Of a stretch of DNA of 45,963 nucleotides, positions 15,846 to 28,469 are shown one piece after another. Made by a program: the position numbers and the translations under genes. The number at the start of each line of letters is the position of its first letter. Position 1 is the stretch's first letter. The notes under the pieces are model-generated. The model worked only from the letters and a program-made list of their open reading frames with translations, searched no databases and was not told the DNA's origin. Source of the stretch: CAZJHX01 sp964545715 (lineage in GTDB: Bacteria; Myxococcota_A; UBA9042; GCA-2863065); the NCBI GenBank assembly GCA_964545715.1, contig CAZJHX010000084.1, positions 1-45,963 of the forward strand. Direction: 5' to 3'.

Positions 15846-17827
15846 TAAACCGTCCACCGTCTGTGATAGGTGAGCCACTCGATCGTCATCAGCGCCAGCG
15901 CCAGAAGCACCAGGAGCTGCCACAAGCTGGCGCCCAGGATCTTGATGTCGGGCGCAGCCTCCACCTTTGGCGGCGGCGCCTTCCACTCGTCGTAGTCGCC
16001 GCGCGCCTCCAGCTGGGACTCGTCGACACTCTTGAGCGCCGCGGCCACCACGATCGGGGTCTGCTGCGCCGCGCTGTTGGGCGACGGATGGCGGACCTCA
16101 TAGATGCCTTCACGGACGCCGGTGTACGCCAGGGTGCCGCCACCGTCGACCAGCGCCATGATCTTCTCGCCGGACGGCGTCAGCAGGTCCACCTTGCTGA
16201 TGCCTTTCCAGGGCACGCGCACGTCCCATCGCCGAGCCAGGCTCCACGGGCGAAGAAGCTTCACCTCTTCAGCAAAGAACCAGTTGATCGCGTTTACAAA
16301 GAAAATCGAGAAGCTGTAATGGCCGACCCACTCCGTCGCCACCGGATCAAAGGCCACCGCGACCCAGCGTCCCGTCTCGGACGAGTGCGCCAAAATCGCC
16401 GGCTTGCCGCCCTTGCCGCGCGCCATGACCACGTCCCCACGGCCCTTTCTCAGCCGCAGAATGCGTCCAACGTCCAAGTCTACAAACTTCACAAACTTCA
16501 TCAGCGCGTGCTTGCGGCGCGCCGACGGCACCTTCAGCTTGCCGCCTTTCACGTCGCCCTTTCTCACTTTGTAGGGCAGGCCGCCTGTCGCTGCGTTGAT
16601 GTAGATCTGGTTGCCCTTGCCGGGTTTCTCGGGCGCGACGCCGTCGAACACGGTCAGGTCGTAGCCCTCGCTGCTCTTGAAGTCGGCCAGCGGCGTCTGC
16701 ACCACGTCCACGTGGCTACGCGTGCTCAGCGCGGCCTGCAGAAACAGGTTCGGGGCGCCGACCAGCTGCACTTTGACCTCTTTTCGGGTCGGCACCACCG
16801 CAAATGCGGCGTCGTCGGCCGGCATGACGTCGGTGAACTCGGCGGGGTTCGTGGGCGCGACAAAAAGGGCCGCCCGACTGCCCTGCAGCGTCAGCGCGAT
16901 CTTCTCGACCACCTTCGTCTCGCCGGGCTTCAGCGTCAGACCCATCGGCTCGCCAACGGGCGCCAGCTTCAAGAAGTCCTGGCGCGTGCGCGCCGTGCCG
17001 GCGGGGTCGCTATACAGGTAGGCCGTGGCCGCGACCGTCTTCTTGGACGCGTTGTGGATCCGATAATAGAGCGCGTACTGCAGCGCGTTACCCAGATGCG
17101 AGCGCACGTTGAAGTCCAACACAGCCAGGTTGTCGGTGCTGGTGTCGCCGACCGGGGCTACGCGCAGCTTGATCGAGCGCGCCAGGTCTTTGTCCGGCGG
17201 GGAGAACGCGCGGTCCGTCACTACGACGACCTGCGCGTTGGTCAATCCGCGCACGGCGTTGCGCGCAAACTGCATGACCGGCTCGACACTGGTGCCGGTA
17301 TCCAGCGGCCGCAGCGCCGTGATGACGTCGTGCAGCGCGTCCCGGTCCATCGTCCAGTCTGTGATCGCGGTGACGTCGCGGTCCATGCGCGCGATCATCA
17401 TGCTCTCGCCGGTTCGCATGGCGTCCACGATGGCGTGCGCCTTGTCCAGCGCCGCCGCCATGCGCCCACCCTCGACGTCCGTAGCGCCCATCGACGCCGA
17501 CGTGTCGACCACCAAAAGCGTGTGGTACGGGTCCTCTTCCACCTGCTCGCGGTGCTCGATGAGGGGGCTCCCGGTCCAGATCGGGTCTGCAATCGCCGTC
17601 AACAGCAGCGCGATAAACGCCAGCTGCAACAGCAGGCTGAAGTAGCGCTTCAGGACCCTGAACAGGGACGAGGTCTGCTTCTCCGCCAGGACCTGCTGCC
17701 ACAGCGGACCAAACGGCACCTCGATCCGCCGTCGCCGCAGCTTGAGCATATACAGCAGGGCAACCACTGCGCCGATACCGGCAAACAGCGTGCCCCACAT
17801 GCTCAGGCTCATGGCGGTAAACGTCAT
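15845..17827 (-). CDS. BatA-like membrane protein with VWA domain
   Basis: A 660-residue protein. Residues 1-85 match the aerotolerance-regulator BatA N-terminal domain: a helix, the basic LKLRRRRIEVPFGPLWQQVL segment, and a second helix ending at LLLTAIADP. A VWA domain follows with MIDAS DTSAS at Asp108 and VVVTDRAFSPPDKD. A long beta-rich periplasmic part and a C-terminal helix (LLVLLALALMTIEWL) complete it. ATG 17827 overlaps the DUF58 stop codon (ATGA), indicating translational coupling. The longer reading to 18022 overlaps DUF58 coding sequence and is rejected. In related loci MoxR and VWA proteins form a chaperone-like assembly at the inner membrane; that role here is inferred. Confidence 0.92.
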   Translation of the reverse strand: MTFTAMSLSMWGTLFAGIGAVVALLYMLKLRRRRIEVPFGPLWQQVLAEKQTSSLFRVLKRYFSLLLQLAFIALLLTAIADPIWTGSPLIEHREQVEEDPYHTLLVVDTSASMGATDVEGGRMAAALDKAHAIVDAMRTGESMMIARMDRDVTAITDWTMDRDALHDVITALRPLDTGTSVEPVMQFARNAVRGLTNAQVVVVTDRAFSPPDKDLARSIKLRVAPVGDTSTDNLAVLDFNVRSHLGNALQYALYYRIHNASKKTVAATAYLYSDPAGTARTRQDFLKLAPVGEPMGLTLKPGETKVVEKIALTLQGSRAALFVAPTNPAEFTDVMPADDAAFAVVPTRKEVKVQLVGAPNLFLQAALSTRSHVDVVQTPLADFKSSEGYDLTVFDGVAPEKPGKGNQIYINAATGGLPYKVRKGDVKGGKLKVPSARRKHALMKFVKFVDLDVGRILRLRKGRGDVVMARGKGGKPAILAHSSETGRWVAVAFDPVATEWVGHYSFSIFFVNAINWFFAEEVKLLRPWSLARRWDVRVPWKGISKVDLLTPSGEKIMALVDGGGTLAYTGVREGIYEVRHPSPNSAAQQTPIVVAAALKSVDESQLEARGDYDEWKAPPPKVEAAPDIKILGASLWQLLVLLALALMTIEWLTYHRRWTV

Positions 17828-18708
17828 TTCAGGAAGCCGCCCGCCCGGAAGATGCGCAGCACGATCTCGTCGTACGGCACCTGAATCGGGGTCCGGAAAT
17901 AGCTGACGTGACGCGCGGAGCAGTACTTCTCCAGGCGGTCGCAGAACTCGCCGTGCAGCTTCTCGTACTTCTTCAGAATCGCCGGCGTGATCGTGATCTC
18001 GCGCACCTGCCCGGTCTCGCAATCCACGATCGACAGGTCACCGCGCAGCGACGGCTTCATCTCGTTTTCGTCGTGCAGGTGGATCACGAACGGCTCAAAG
18101 TTGTTGTAGCGCAGGTAGTTGATCGCGTCCTCGTACCCGTTGGGGTCGTAGAAGTCGCTCAGCACCACCGCCATGCCACGCCGCTTGTTCTGGTGCACAA
18201 AGGCGCGCAGCGAGTCTGCCATGTTGGTGACGCCGCCCGGCTCGATGCCCTCGATAAAGTTGAAGACCTTGAAGATCTGGTTTTTGCCGCGCGTCGGCGG
18301 CATGCGGCCCATTACCTTGGACGAGAACGGCACGATGCAGACCCGGTCCAGGTTGGCCAGCCCGATGTACGCCAGCGCCGCGGTCAGGCGGGCGGCGTGC
18401 TCGAACTTGGGGGTGTCGCCGATGCCCAGCGACATCGACCGGCTGCAGTCGACGAGCAGGTAGATCATCAGATCTTCCTCTTCCTCGTGCAGCCGAACGA
18501 GCATCTTCTCCATGCGCGCGTAAACGGTCCAGTCCAGATACCGGAAGTCGTCGCCCGGGCTGTAGTCGCGGTGATCCGCAAACTCCAGGCCGCTGCCGAC
18601 CTTCTTGGACCGGCGCTCAGCGCGCTGGCGTCCGGAGATGACCTTTTTGGAGACCAGGTACAGGTACTCCAGCCGCCTCAGGAATTGCTCGTCAAACAGC
18701 TTGGCCAC
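17824..18708 (-). CDS. DUF58 domain protein
   Basis: A 294-residue soluble protein of the DUF58 family, the usual partner of MoxR ATPases. The family signature is at residues 39-60 (SGLEFADHRDYSPGDDFR, then YLDW). A VWA-like fold follows with an altered MIDAS motif DCSRS at Asp87. The GTG start at 18708 abuts the MoxR stop (TAAGTG), and the stop overlaps the next ATG. It is a central gene of the MoxR operon and presumably links the ATPase to the membrane VWA proteins. Confidence 0.94.
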   Translation of the reverse strand: MAKLFDEQFLRRLEYLYLVSKKVISGRQRAERRSKKVGSGLEFADHRDYSPGDDFRYLDWTVYARMEKMLVRLHEEEEDLMIYLLVDCSRSMSLGIGDTPKFEHAARLTAALAYIGLANLDRVCIVPFSSKVMGRMPPTRGKNQIFKVFNFIEGIEPGGVTNMADSLRAFVHQNKRRGMAVVLSDFYDPNGYEDAINYLRYNNFEPFVIHLHDENEMKPSLRGDLSIVDCETGQVREITITPAILKKYEKLHGEFCDRLEKYCSARHVSYFRTPIQVPYDEIVLRIFRAGGFLK

Positions 18709-19698
<990 letters not shown>

Positions 19699-19716
19699 GT
19701 TGCCTCCGGGTACTGG

Positions 19717-21672
19717 TTACCGCCGCCTGATCAGGCGGAAGTATTCTTCGACGTACTCGCGATAGCCCGGTGGGAGCTCCTCGCGATCCATCTGTTGCGC
19801 CGCACGCATCGAATAGTCGATGTGCACCTTTCCATAGCCCTTGACGCGCGTGCCTTGCTTGGCGGCGCCGTAGAGCACCTCTTTGCGCGACGGGCCCTCG
19901 CCCTTCTGGCCGCTGACAAAGTCCTCGACCGTCTTGCCTTTGATGTCCGTGAACTTGCCTTGCAGCATGCGATCACGCCCGTGTCCGGCGCCCTCGCCGT
20001 CGCGCGCGCCACCTTTGGACGTGCGGTCGTTGCGCGGCTTGTTGGACTTCATCCAGCCCACGCCGCGCTTCGGATCGCCCTCGCCCTTACCGGCGCGGCC
20101 CATGTTGCCTTTCTGCCCGCGCTTGCCACGCGCCAGGCGCTCCAGACGCTTGCGCCCGTTGCCCTGCATGCCGCGACGCCGGCGCATCAGCTCTTTGAGG
20201 TCCGCGACCCGCATCTTGCCCATGCGCTGCATGCGGTTGCGCCGCTTCTGCTTGCCCATCTTGCGCATCATCTCGGTCAGCCGCTTCATCTGCTCGCCCT
20301 GCTGCTGCTGGCGGCGCTGGCGCTGCTGCTGCCGGTTCTGCTCACCTTTCTGGCCCCGCTGCTTCTGCGCCTGCTGGTTCTGCTTGCGCTGGCGACGCAT
20401 ACGGTCGGCCAGGTTCTTCAGCTCGCGCGTCAGCTGGTCCAGGTTCTTGCGGTTGGGGTTGTTGGCGTTTCTCTGGTTGTACTTGCGCTGCATGCGATCC
20501 AGCCGCTTGTTCATCCGGTTGAGCCGGTCGCGGTCGCGCTTGTTGGGGCCGCCCTTCTTCTCGTTGCTTTTGCGGGCCAGCCGGTCGCGCTTGTTGCGCA
20601 GGTTCTGCATGTCCCTGTTCATCTTGGAGCTGAACTTGCGAGCCAGCTTCTCAAACAGCTTGGCGATGCGCTCCTGCTCCTTGGGCGACATCTTCATGAA
20701 CTTCTCGAGCAGCTCCTCCATTTTCTTTGAGGCCTGCTCGTATTTGCGCTCCTCCAGCAGCTTGCCCAGCTCCTGCAGCTCTTCCTGCTTGATCTTTTCG
20801 GCCTGCTTCTCGACCTCGGTGCCGATCCTCTCCAGGTTCTCCGCCATCTGCTCGTGCGCCTCTTGCGCGGCTCTGTCGGTGCCCATCTGCTCCAGCGCCT
20901 GCTCAAGCTCGGCGGCCTTCTGCAGCAGCGCCCGGTCGTCGATGTCGCCCTCCGCCAGCTGCTGAAGCGTCTTGTTGAGCTCGTTGACGAACTCCATGGC
21001 GACCTTGTCGTTTTCAGCCAGCGGCTCCATGTCGGCGGTGTTCATGGCCACCTGGGCCGCGATGTCCTCCTGCAGCTCCGGATCGACCGGCGGCGGCTGG
21101 GTCGGCAGCGGTCCCGCCAGGCGCGCGGGCGGGGGCAGGTCGGGCAGCAGCACGATGCTCAGGCCCTTCTCTTCTTCCTCGGGCGGCGCCAGCTTGGCGA
21201 ACGTGACGCCCCACGCGACGGCGGCGATGAGCGCGGCCAGGCCCAGCTGCTTGGGAAACTGCCACGGTGCGGCGCTCTTGTGCTGCACGCCGGGTGCATG
21301 CTTCATCGCGTCGCGCACCTGCGCAGCTTCAAACTCCGTACGCTGATCTTCGGGCTTGTCGAGGATGAGGAGGGCGGTGCCCAGGCGGTCTTTCAGGTCG
21401 TTGGCGTCGTCCAGCCGCGCGGCCAGGCTGACCATGTCGTAGCGTCGAACCATGCCGGCAAGCATCCCGAGCCCGACGATGGACGCGACGCCGATGCCGA
21501 CCGCCTCCCACGCTGTCGGGGGCATCAGCCACGCCTGGTACAGCGCCAGGGCGACCAGGCCGGCGGAGCACGCGATGACCGTCGCCGCGGCCGTCCATTT
21601 CACAGCGGATTGCGCGCGCAGACGCCGTCGCAATCTGCCTACTGATTTGTGGATGACGCGCACGTCGCTCAA
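19717..21672 (-). CDS. Membrane-anchored coiled-coil, Gln/Arg/Lys-rich protein (DUF4175-like)
   Basis: A 651-residue protein. Two membrane helices lie at about 27-45 and 55-75, with a third at about 143-160 (GLAALIAAVAWGVTFAKL). A Pro-rich linker and a long charged coiled coil from about 230 to 370 (many EQ/EK heptads) follow. Next is a low-complexity segment rich in Arg, Lys, Gln, Asn and Gly (about 370-590), then a more conserved end (RRKEVLYGAAKQGTR, ELPPGYREYVEEYFRLIRRR). Proteins of this layout in MoxR loci are annotated DUF4175 or hypothetical. The start is TTG at 21672 with GGAGG 8 nt upstream. It precedes moxR by 18 nt. The basic low-complexity tract might bind polyanions, but that is only a guess. 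Confidence 0.78.
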   Translation of the reverse strand: MSDVRVIHKSVGRLRRRLRAQSAVKWTAAATVIACSAGLVALALYQAWLMPPTAWEAVGIGVASIVGLGMLAGMVRRYDMVSLAARLDDANDLKDRLGTALLILDKPEDQRTEFEAAQVRDAMKHAPGVQHKSAAPWQFPKQLGLAALIAAVAWGVTFAKLAPPEEEEKGLSIVLLPDLPPPARLAGPLPTQPPPVDPELQEDIAAQVAMNTADMEPLAENDKVAMEFVNELNKTLQQLAEGDIDDRALLQKAAELEQALEQMGTDRAAQEAHEQMAENLERIGTEVEKQAEKIKQEELQELGKLLEERKYEQASKKMEELLEKFMKMSPKEQERIAKLFEKLARKFSSKMNRDMQNLRNKRDRLARKSNEKKGGPNKRDRDRLNRMNKRLDRMQRKYNQRNANNPNRKNLDQLTRELKNLADRMRRQRKQNQQAQKQRGQKGEQNRQQQRQRRQQQQGEQMKRLTEMMRKMGKQKRRNRMQRMGKMRVADLKELMRRRRGMQGNGRKRLERLARGKRGQKGNMGRAGKGEGDPKRGVGWMKSNKPRNDRTSKGGARDGEGAGHGRDRMLQGKFTDIKGKTVEDFVSGQKGEGPSRKEVLYGAAKQGTRVKGYGKVHIDYSMRAAQQMDREELPPGYREYVEEYFRLIRRR

Positions 21673-21721
21673 GAGACGATCCTCCGGGGGCTCTCTGGCT
21701 CGAACGGCCCGCGCACGGCGG

Positions 21722-23983
21722 CTATTCCACCCGCGGCAAACGAAGCGCCACCGACGGTGACTTCCCCTTGCCGTAAAGCGTTCGGTATCTCAGATAGGCG
21801 GTGACAACGGACTTTACGTACCTCCGAGTCTCATTGTACGGAATGTTCTCGACGAATTGGTCCAGCTGCTCGCCGGGCCGTCGTCTTAACCACTTCATCG
21901 GCCCACCGGGGCCCGCATTGTAGCCCGCAGCCATCAGCGCCGGATGCGCGTTGAAGCGGCGGGACAGTCCGCCCAGGTACCGTGACCCCAGTTGGATGTT
22001 CAGCTTGGGATCCGTCAGGCGCCGCCGGTCGACGCGCCCCTTGACGCCCGCCTGCTTCGCCATGGCCCTGCCGGTCGGCACGATCAGCTGCATCAGTCCG
22101 ACCGCGTTGGCAAAGCTGACGACCGCGGGCTTGAACGCCGACTCGGTGCGCATCACCGCCCAGATCAGGTGGGGGTCGACCTTGTGGTGCTTGGCCGCGC
22201 TGCGTACCGACGCCACGTATTGCGCGGGCTTGGGGTGCGCCAGCTTCCAGCGCTCTTCGTGCCCGTTGGTCGGGTAGAACGTGGCGTGCTCGGGGCGCCG
22301 GAAGCGCGCGATCCGATACGATGCCGTGTGGTCACCCGCGCGGTCGTAGAGCAGCGCCGCCAGCCAGTCGACGTCCTTGCGCGAGTCACCCAGCTCCAGG
22401 CTCTGCAGCTCTTTTTGCGCATAGCTGCGCAGCCCCAGTCTCAGCAGCTCCACGGCCCGGCTCACGCCCGGGTCGCGCAGACGGTCTTTGTTGACGGCGG
22501 TGATCGTGCCGACCGGGGCGACCGTCCGCGACGCCGCGATCGCGTCCTTGGCCGCCTTCTCGTCCATCGCCTGAAGCCGCTGCTGGGCCAGCTGGGCGTA
22601 CCATCCCAGCGGGTACTCGCGAATCGTGCGCGCGTAGGCCACCGCGGAGCGCACCTTTCGCCCGCGCCGCTGCAGCACGCGCCCCAGCCAGTAGAGCAGG
22701 CGCCCGCGCGATTTCAGCTGCAGGGCCTTGTCGACCTTCTCGACCGCCTGCTCGGCGATCTTGGACGCCTTGATCAGGTGGCCCGCCTCGTAGTGGTGCC
22801 AGAAGAGCCGCCAGGCCGCTGCCTCCTGCATATCGCCGCCGGCGTCGATGACCTTGCGCAGCCACGCGTCCGCCGCCTTGTTGTTGCCCTGCCCGCGCTT
22901 GACCGACGCGGCCCACATCAGGGTGTCGTCGACATAGGTGTGTTTCGGGGAGGCCTTGGGTACGGCGGCGAAGTGCTTCAGCGCCGTCTTGGCAGAGCCG
23001 CCAGACATGTGGCGCTTGCCTGCGAAGTAGAGGATCTTGACCAGCAAATCCGCAGGAGCCTTGCCGCATTTGGCGGCCGCGGCGTCGTACACGGGCAGCG
23101 CCTGCCGACGCTTCTTGAGGCGCTCCAGCGACCGCGCCTTCAGGTAGGTGGCCTCGCACCACGGGTTCGAGCCCGCCTTCGTGCGCTTGATCAGGCGGTT
23201 GGCCGTCTTGATGGCCGCTTTGGGGTGCTTGCCTTCAAACTCGGCGCGCACCCGCACCAACTGCTCGCTGACACGCAGCCAGCGCGCCTTTCTGGGAAAG
23301 CCCTTGAGCCGCTTGGCGGCGCGCGTGGCCATACCGCTCGTGGGGGCCCGCGCGATCATCTGGCGCAGCGCTGCTGCCGTGCCCTTTTTGTCGCCAATCG
23401 CCTCCAGCGCATTGGCCGCCTCCATCCAGACGGCGGGCGTCTCGTTGGGATAGGTCGACAGGTGGGCTTTGAAGCCGGTGGCGGCGAGATGACGCGCTTT
23501 GCCCGCCGCGTGTGCTCGCGCGGTCAACAGAGACGCGCGTCGAGCGGCCGCAAACCCCTTGCCGATCTTGCGCAGGTGCCTCAGCGCCGCCTTGCCGTTC
23601 TTGGAGCGCACCCACGCTTCGGCCGCCAGCAGATGCACGTAGTTTTTCAGGCCCGGCAGCTTGGGTACCAGCTTCTCGAACCCTCGCGCGGCCGCCGCCT
23701 TGTCGCCGCCGTACAGCCGGCTGACGTTCAGCAGCAGCTGCGCGCGCGCCGTGTTCGGGTCCTTCGGATGGGCTGCCAGCCAGCGCTTGAATGCGGGGAT
23801 TGCGGCCTTCCACCGGTGATCCCAGAAGGCCTTCTGGCCACCCTGACCTACAAAGTAGGGATCCAGTCGCGGAGACTGCGGCGAATCGTCCGCGGCAGCG
23901 GGAGCGACTGACAGACCGACGACGAAGATGATTGAGAAGATTGAAATAAGGTGAGATCGGCACACGAAATCAGAATTGCACAC
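21722..23983 (-). CDS. Soluble lytic murein transglycosylase (Slt70-like)
   Basis: A 753-residue periplasmic enzyme that cleaves peptidoglycan to 1,6-anhydromuropeptides. A signal peptide (HLISIFSIIFVVGLSVAPAAA) is followed by about 500 residues of helical TPR-like repeats forming the superhelical region. The C-terminal lysozyme-like domain has the catalytic Glu614 in MRTESAFKPAVVSF, then AVGLMQLIVPTG, and the family motifs LGSRYLGGL, AAGYNAGPGG and NETRRYVKSV. GTG 23983 is used; GTG 23965 would also keep the signal peptide. It lies 50 nt upstream of the MoxR-locus genes, 31 nt after truD. The N-terminal codons are less GC-rich than their surroundings. Confidence 0.93.
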   Translation of the reverse strand: MCNSDFVCRSHLISIFSIIFVVGLSVAPAAADDSPQSPRLDPYFVGQGGQKAFWDHRWKAAIPAFKRWLAAHPKDPNTARAQLLLNVSRLYGGDKAAAARGFEKLVPKLPGLKNYVHLLAAEAWVRSKNGKAALRHLRKIGKGFAAARRASLLTARAHAAGKARHLAATGFKAHLSTYPNETPAVWMEAANALEAIGDKKGTAAALRQMIARAPTSGMATRAAKRLKGFPRKARWLRVSEQLVRVRAEFEGKHPKAAIKTANRLIKRTKAGSNPWCEATYLKARSLERLKKRRQALPVYDAAAAKCGKAPADLLVKILYFAGKRHMSGGSAKTALKHFAAVPKASPKHTYVDDTLMWAASVKRGQGNNKAADAWLRKVIDAGGDMQEAAAWRLFWHHYEAGHLIKASKIAEQAVEKVDKALQLKSRGRLLYWLGRVLQRRGRKVRSAVAYARTIREYPLGWYAQLAQQRLQAMDEKAAKDAIAASRTVAPVGTITAVNKDRLRDPGVSRAVELLRLGLRSYAQKELQSLELGDSRKDVDWLAALLYDRAGDHTASYRIARFRRPEHATFYPTNGHEERWKLAHPKPAQYVASVRSAAKHHKVDPHLIWAVMRTESAFKPAVVSFANAVGLMQLIVPTGRAMAKQAGVKGRVDRRRLTDPKLNIQLGSRYLGGLSRRFNAHPALMAAGYNAGPGGPMKWLRRRPGEQLDQFVENIPYNETRRYVKSVVTAYLRYRTLYGKGKSPSVALRLPRVE

Positions 23984-24014
23984 GGGTTTGGTGTCCGCAA
24001 ATATGTCAACAGGT

Positions 24015-25099
24015 CTACTCCGTATCGGCGGCCCCGCAGTCCTGCGGTTGGTTTCTTGTGGGTGCGTTTTTCAGTACTTCGTCCATCAAAACCGTGGCGT
24101 AGCTTCCCGGGGGCAGGCGGAAGCCGATTCTCAGGGCGTCGCCTTCGGTGGTGACCGAGGTGTCCGACACAGGGGCGCGCAATGGCCGGCGGGTGCCCTG
24201 GGCAAACTTCTTCACCCGGCTGAACGAGTCCAGCGTCAGCTCCGCCGCCTCCAGCGCCGCCGCCTCCCACTGCGCCGGTGTGGAGTCCTCCGTTGGTCCG
24301 CGCATCTTCAGCCCGAATATGGGGCCTGTGATCGAGATCTCCCAGGCGTCGAAGCGGGCCTGGTCGGTGGCCGGGTCCGAGCACGTGAAGGGGCCCCCGC
24401 TGCCGACCTTGACCATCGCGTCGCCGTTCAGCACCCGCGCGAACGCTTCAGCGCCGAGCCGATGCCTGAGCACCTCGTTGAACAGGTGTGACTGCAGCGC
24501 CGACACCAGCAGCTTGGCTTTCCAGCGGCTCGTCCGGCGCGCGCCTTTGGCCAGTAGACCGCGCGCCTGCGCCACGTTGTCGCCGCGGCGGCCAAAGCGC
24601 TGGGCGCCGTAGAAGTTGGGCATGCCCCCGGTGGTCAGCGCTGACAGGACAGCCTCGGCGCGCGCGGCGGCGGCGTCCAGGCCCCCATCGAAGCCCTCTG
24701 AGCCCGGGTGCACGCGCACGCTGAAGCGATTGCCCGCCAGGTGACCCACCCGCAGCTTGTTTTTGTGCTTGGCGACCTCCAGCACCTCGACGCCGTCTCC
24801 GGCCAGGCGCGCGGCGTCACCGGCGTTGGCGCCCTGAATCGAGATCGTCTGAATCGTGGACGCGTGGCGGTCTTTGAGCCCCGCGTAGCCGACGTTGCGT
24901 TCGTCCGCGCCCAGCCGCTCGACTACGCGGCGCACCAGCTGTCGGGTTGTGAGGTCGCGCTTGCGCACGCGCACGTAGAGGTGCTCTCCGGCGCCGATCG
25001 GCTCGTAGAGCGGGATCTCCTCGACATCGAAGTCGTCCACGCTGGGCTGAAAGTCGCCGCCGGAGCCGGGCAGCGTGGCCGTGAGGTAGGGGAGTTTCT

Positions 25100-25103
<4 letters not shown>
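24015..25103 (-). CDS. truD: tRNA pseudouridine(13) synthase TruD
   Basis: A 362-residue enzyme that isomerises U13 of tRNA-Glu to pseudouridine. The catalytic Asp78 lies in YAGLKDRHAST, preceded by VRVRKRDLTTRQLVRRV. The second family motif is NFYGAQRFGRRGDN, and the TRUD insertion domain and SALQSHLFNEVL are present. ATG 25103 overlaps the stop of the kinase gene (ATGA), so translation is coupled. A longer open frame to 25652 lies over the kinase gene and is not used. Linkage of a tRNA-modifying enzyme to a signalling kinase is unusual, although the family assignment is secure. Confidence 0.96.
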
Positions 25104-26703
<1,600 letters not shown>

Positions 26704-26707
<4 letters not shown>

Positions 26708-28278
26708 TGCGGAAGCGGAGCCAGCTTGCGGCGGATGTAGAAGATGATCAGGAAGAAGATCACCGCCTGAGCGATGGGCCAGCCCGCCGAAGTGAGCGTG
26801 TCGCCTGCGTCGGCCGGCGGATTGGCCTTGTACGCCTCGCGGCGCTTGTCGGCGGCGTCCAGCAGGTCCAGTCGCGCGGTTACGAAGCGGCTCAGTATCT
26901 CGTGCGCGTGCGCCTCTTTGTCGGGATGCGCCGCGGCCGCTGCCAGCTCGCGATCAAACCGTCGGAGCGCGGTGGTGACGCGCACGAGGCTGGCCGCTTG
27001 CAGCGTGTACAGCTCGTCCAGCGTGGTGGTGTCGCAGACCAGGGTGTCCGGGTCCAGCTGTCCGCCTTCGGTGTCGTCTTTAAGTCGAACGCCATAGTTG
27101 GACAAGCGCCCGCACGCCGCCTGGGCCGCCAGCTCGTACGTTTTGGCGCCCTCCGGCGACGATGCCGTGATCAGGGTGTCCGTAATCGTGGCGGCGAACG
27201 TCTTCTGCCCGGTGGCCAGTGCGGCATCCAGCGCGGCGGAGAAGGCGGCGTCGTCCCCCCCCATCGCGTCGACCGCTCTGGCTATGGACGCGTTGGTCTT
27301 CTGGCCGCCCACCGCCTCTTTGAAGCGCTTGGCCGCCAGGCTCTCGATCAGGATGTGGTGGTTGCTCAGGATGTCGATGCCCACAGACGTGAACTTCTTG
27401 AGCGGCGCCAGATAGCCGCCCGAGGTGACAAACGCGCGCCACCAGTACTGCAGCTTGGCCGCCTTGAAGAAGTCGTACAGGCCGACCTGGATCGTGTGGA
27501 TCTGGTTGCCGACGTCCTGGATGTAGTGAAACGCATGCCCGCAGAAGGACACCGTCAGATACCGGTGGCCGTTGCCGCCCCAGATGTTTGCCAGCAGCGC
27601 CAGATCGGTGTGCAGCTGCGCCATCTCCCGCGCCAGCGCCAGGATCGGGCCGTCCGGGTAGCCCGCTTTCACCGCAAAGCGCTCAGGCTCGGTCTTGAGG
27701 ACCTCGGGGTCGTCCGACAGCTCGACGCGTGGCAGGCCGTAGTGCGCGTGCCCCTGGCTGGACAGGCCGATGGCCTTGCCCATGTTGAGGATGGACGGAT
27801 CGTCGGGGATCGGGTTGCCGTCGGAGCCCTTCACGGGGCGCCCGGTCTTGCTGTCGTACTCCACGCGATCGCGGTTGCGCCCGTCCCGGTCCGGCGCTCC
27901 CGAGGAGGCCACGAGCAGGTCACGCGCGCTGAGCCCCCGGCCCCCGCGACTGCGGTCGATGCCCCAGATCCGGCGCTTGGGCGAGCGGTTGAAGCTGACG
28001 AACTCCCGAAACGCCAGCGCGGTGAATGTCTCGGGCTTGGGGTAGCGCGCCATGAAGCGATCACGGATCGCCGCGTCGGGATGGCGCGCGATCTGGTCGT
28101 AGATCCAGCGCCGAAAGCGGGTCAAAGAGGCCGCGGACGCGCCGTCGATGCGCTGCGGACTTACCAGCCACGACCCGTCGGGCAGCGCCCGGTCCGTCAG
28201 CTGCTCGTGGATGAAGATGGCGTATGCCTCGGCGTCTGACGCGGGCAGAAAAGTCGCCAGAACGACGCACAGCGCCAC
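26704..28278 (-). CDS. Exported, C-terminally anchored protein resembling zinc-dependent phospholipase C / S1-P1 nuclease
   Basis: About 524 residues. After a signal-like segment (VVLATFLPASDAEA) the mature part begins AYAIFIHEQLTDRAL. It contains a His/Asp-rich helix GHAFHYIQDVGNQIHT, like the zinc-site helix (HYxxDxxxPxH) of phospholipase C/S1-P1 nucleases. Further His residues occur at HAHYGLPR, QLHTD and SNHHILIES. A C-terminal helix (AQAVIFFLIIFYI) would anchor it. Assignment is tentative. The start is uncertain: GTG 28278 is preferred because codons upstream to GTG 28482 run through a long inverted repeat and give an atypical Arg-rich N-terminus. The stop overlaps the kinase start (GTGA). 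Confidence 0.62.
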
Positions 28279-28297
28279 AGCCCTCAGGTTGTGCTTG

Positions 28298-28469
28298 ACC
28301 CCAAAGTGGCGCGAATAGCACGTCCTGGCATCCACGATCGGGGCACTGCGCGGCTGCTCGTGGCCGTTCCGGTGGCACGACCACAGGTGCGGTCCACGAG
28401 TTCGCTGCGCCAGCCGCGCAGTGCCCCGCTCGCGGCGCCAGGATCGCGCCATTCGCGCCACTTTGGGGT
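28298..28469. repeat. 172-bp near-complete inverted repeat (long hairpin B)
   Basis: The outer arms start with 19 perfectly paired bases (28298-28316 with 28451-28469) and contain a perfect 18-bp block (28339-28356 with 28411-28428). Over the 59-nt outer arm 53 positions match after two compensating one-base gaps. The stem then continues (28357-28363 with 28394-28400, and more weakly to a 5-nt loop at 28376-28380), with about 10 unpaired bases on the right arm (28401-28410). The A-C mismatches at 28317, 28320 and 28334 become G-U pairs in minus-strand RNA, the sense strand of the downstream gene. No T-tract or transposase is present. Confidence 0.87.

Noticed and set aside
15609..15848. Short plus-strand open frame through hairpin A
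   Set aside because: The sequence is a palindrome and the peptide has no sensible composition or ribosome site. Treated as structure rather than a gene.
17828..18022. Upstream extension of the BatA-like frame
   Set aside because: It lies over DUF58 coding sequence; the conserved BatA N-terminus begins at ATG 17827.
20200..20600. Repetitive-looking CTG/CTGC-rich stretch that could be mistaken for a repeat array
   Set aside because: It is the low-complexity Gln/Arg/Lys coding region of the coiled-coil protein; no regular repeat unit or spacers.
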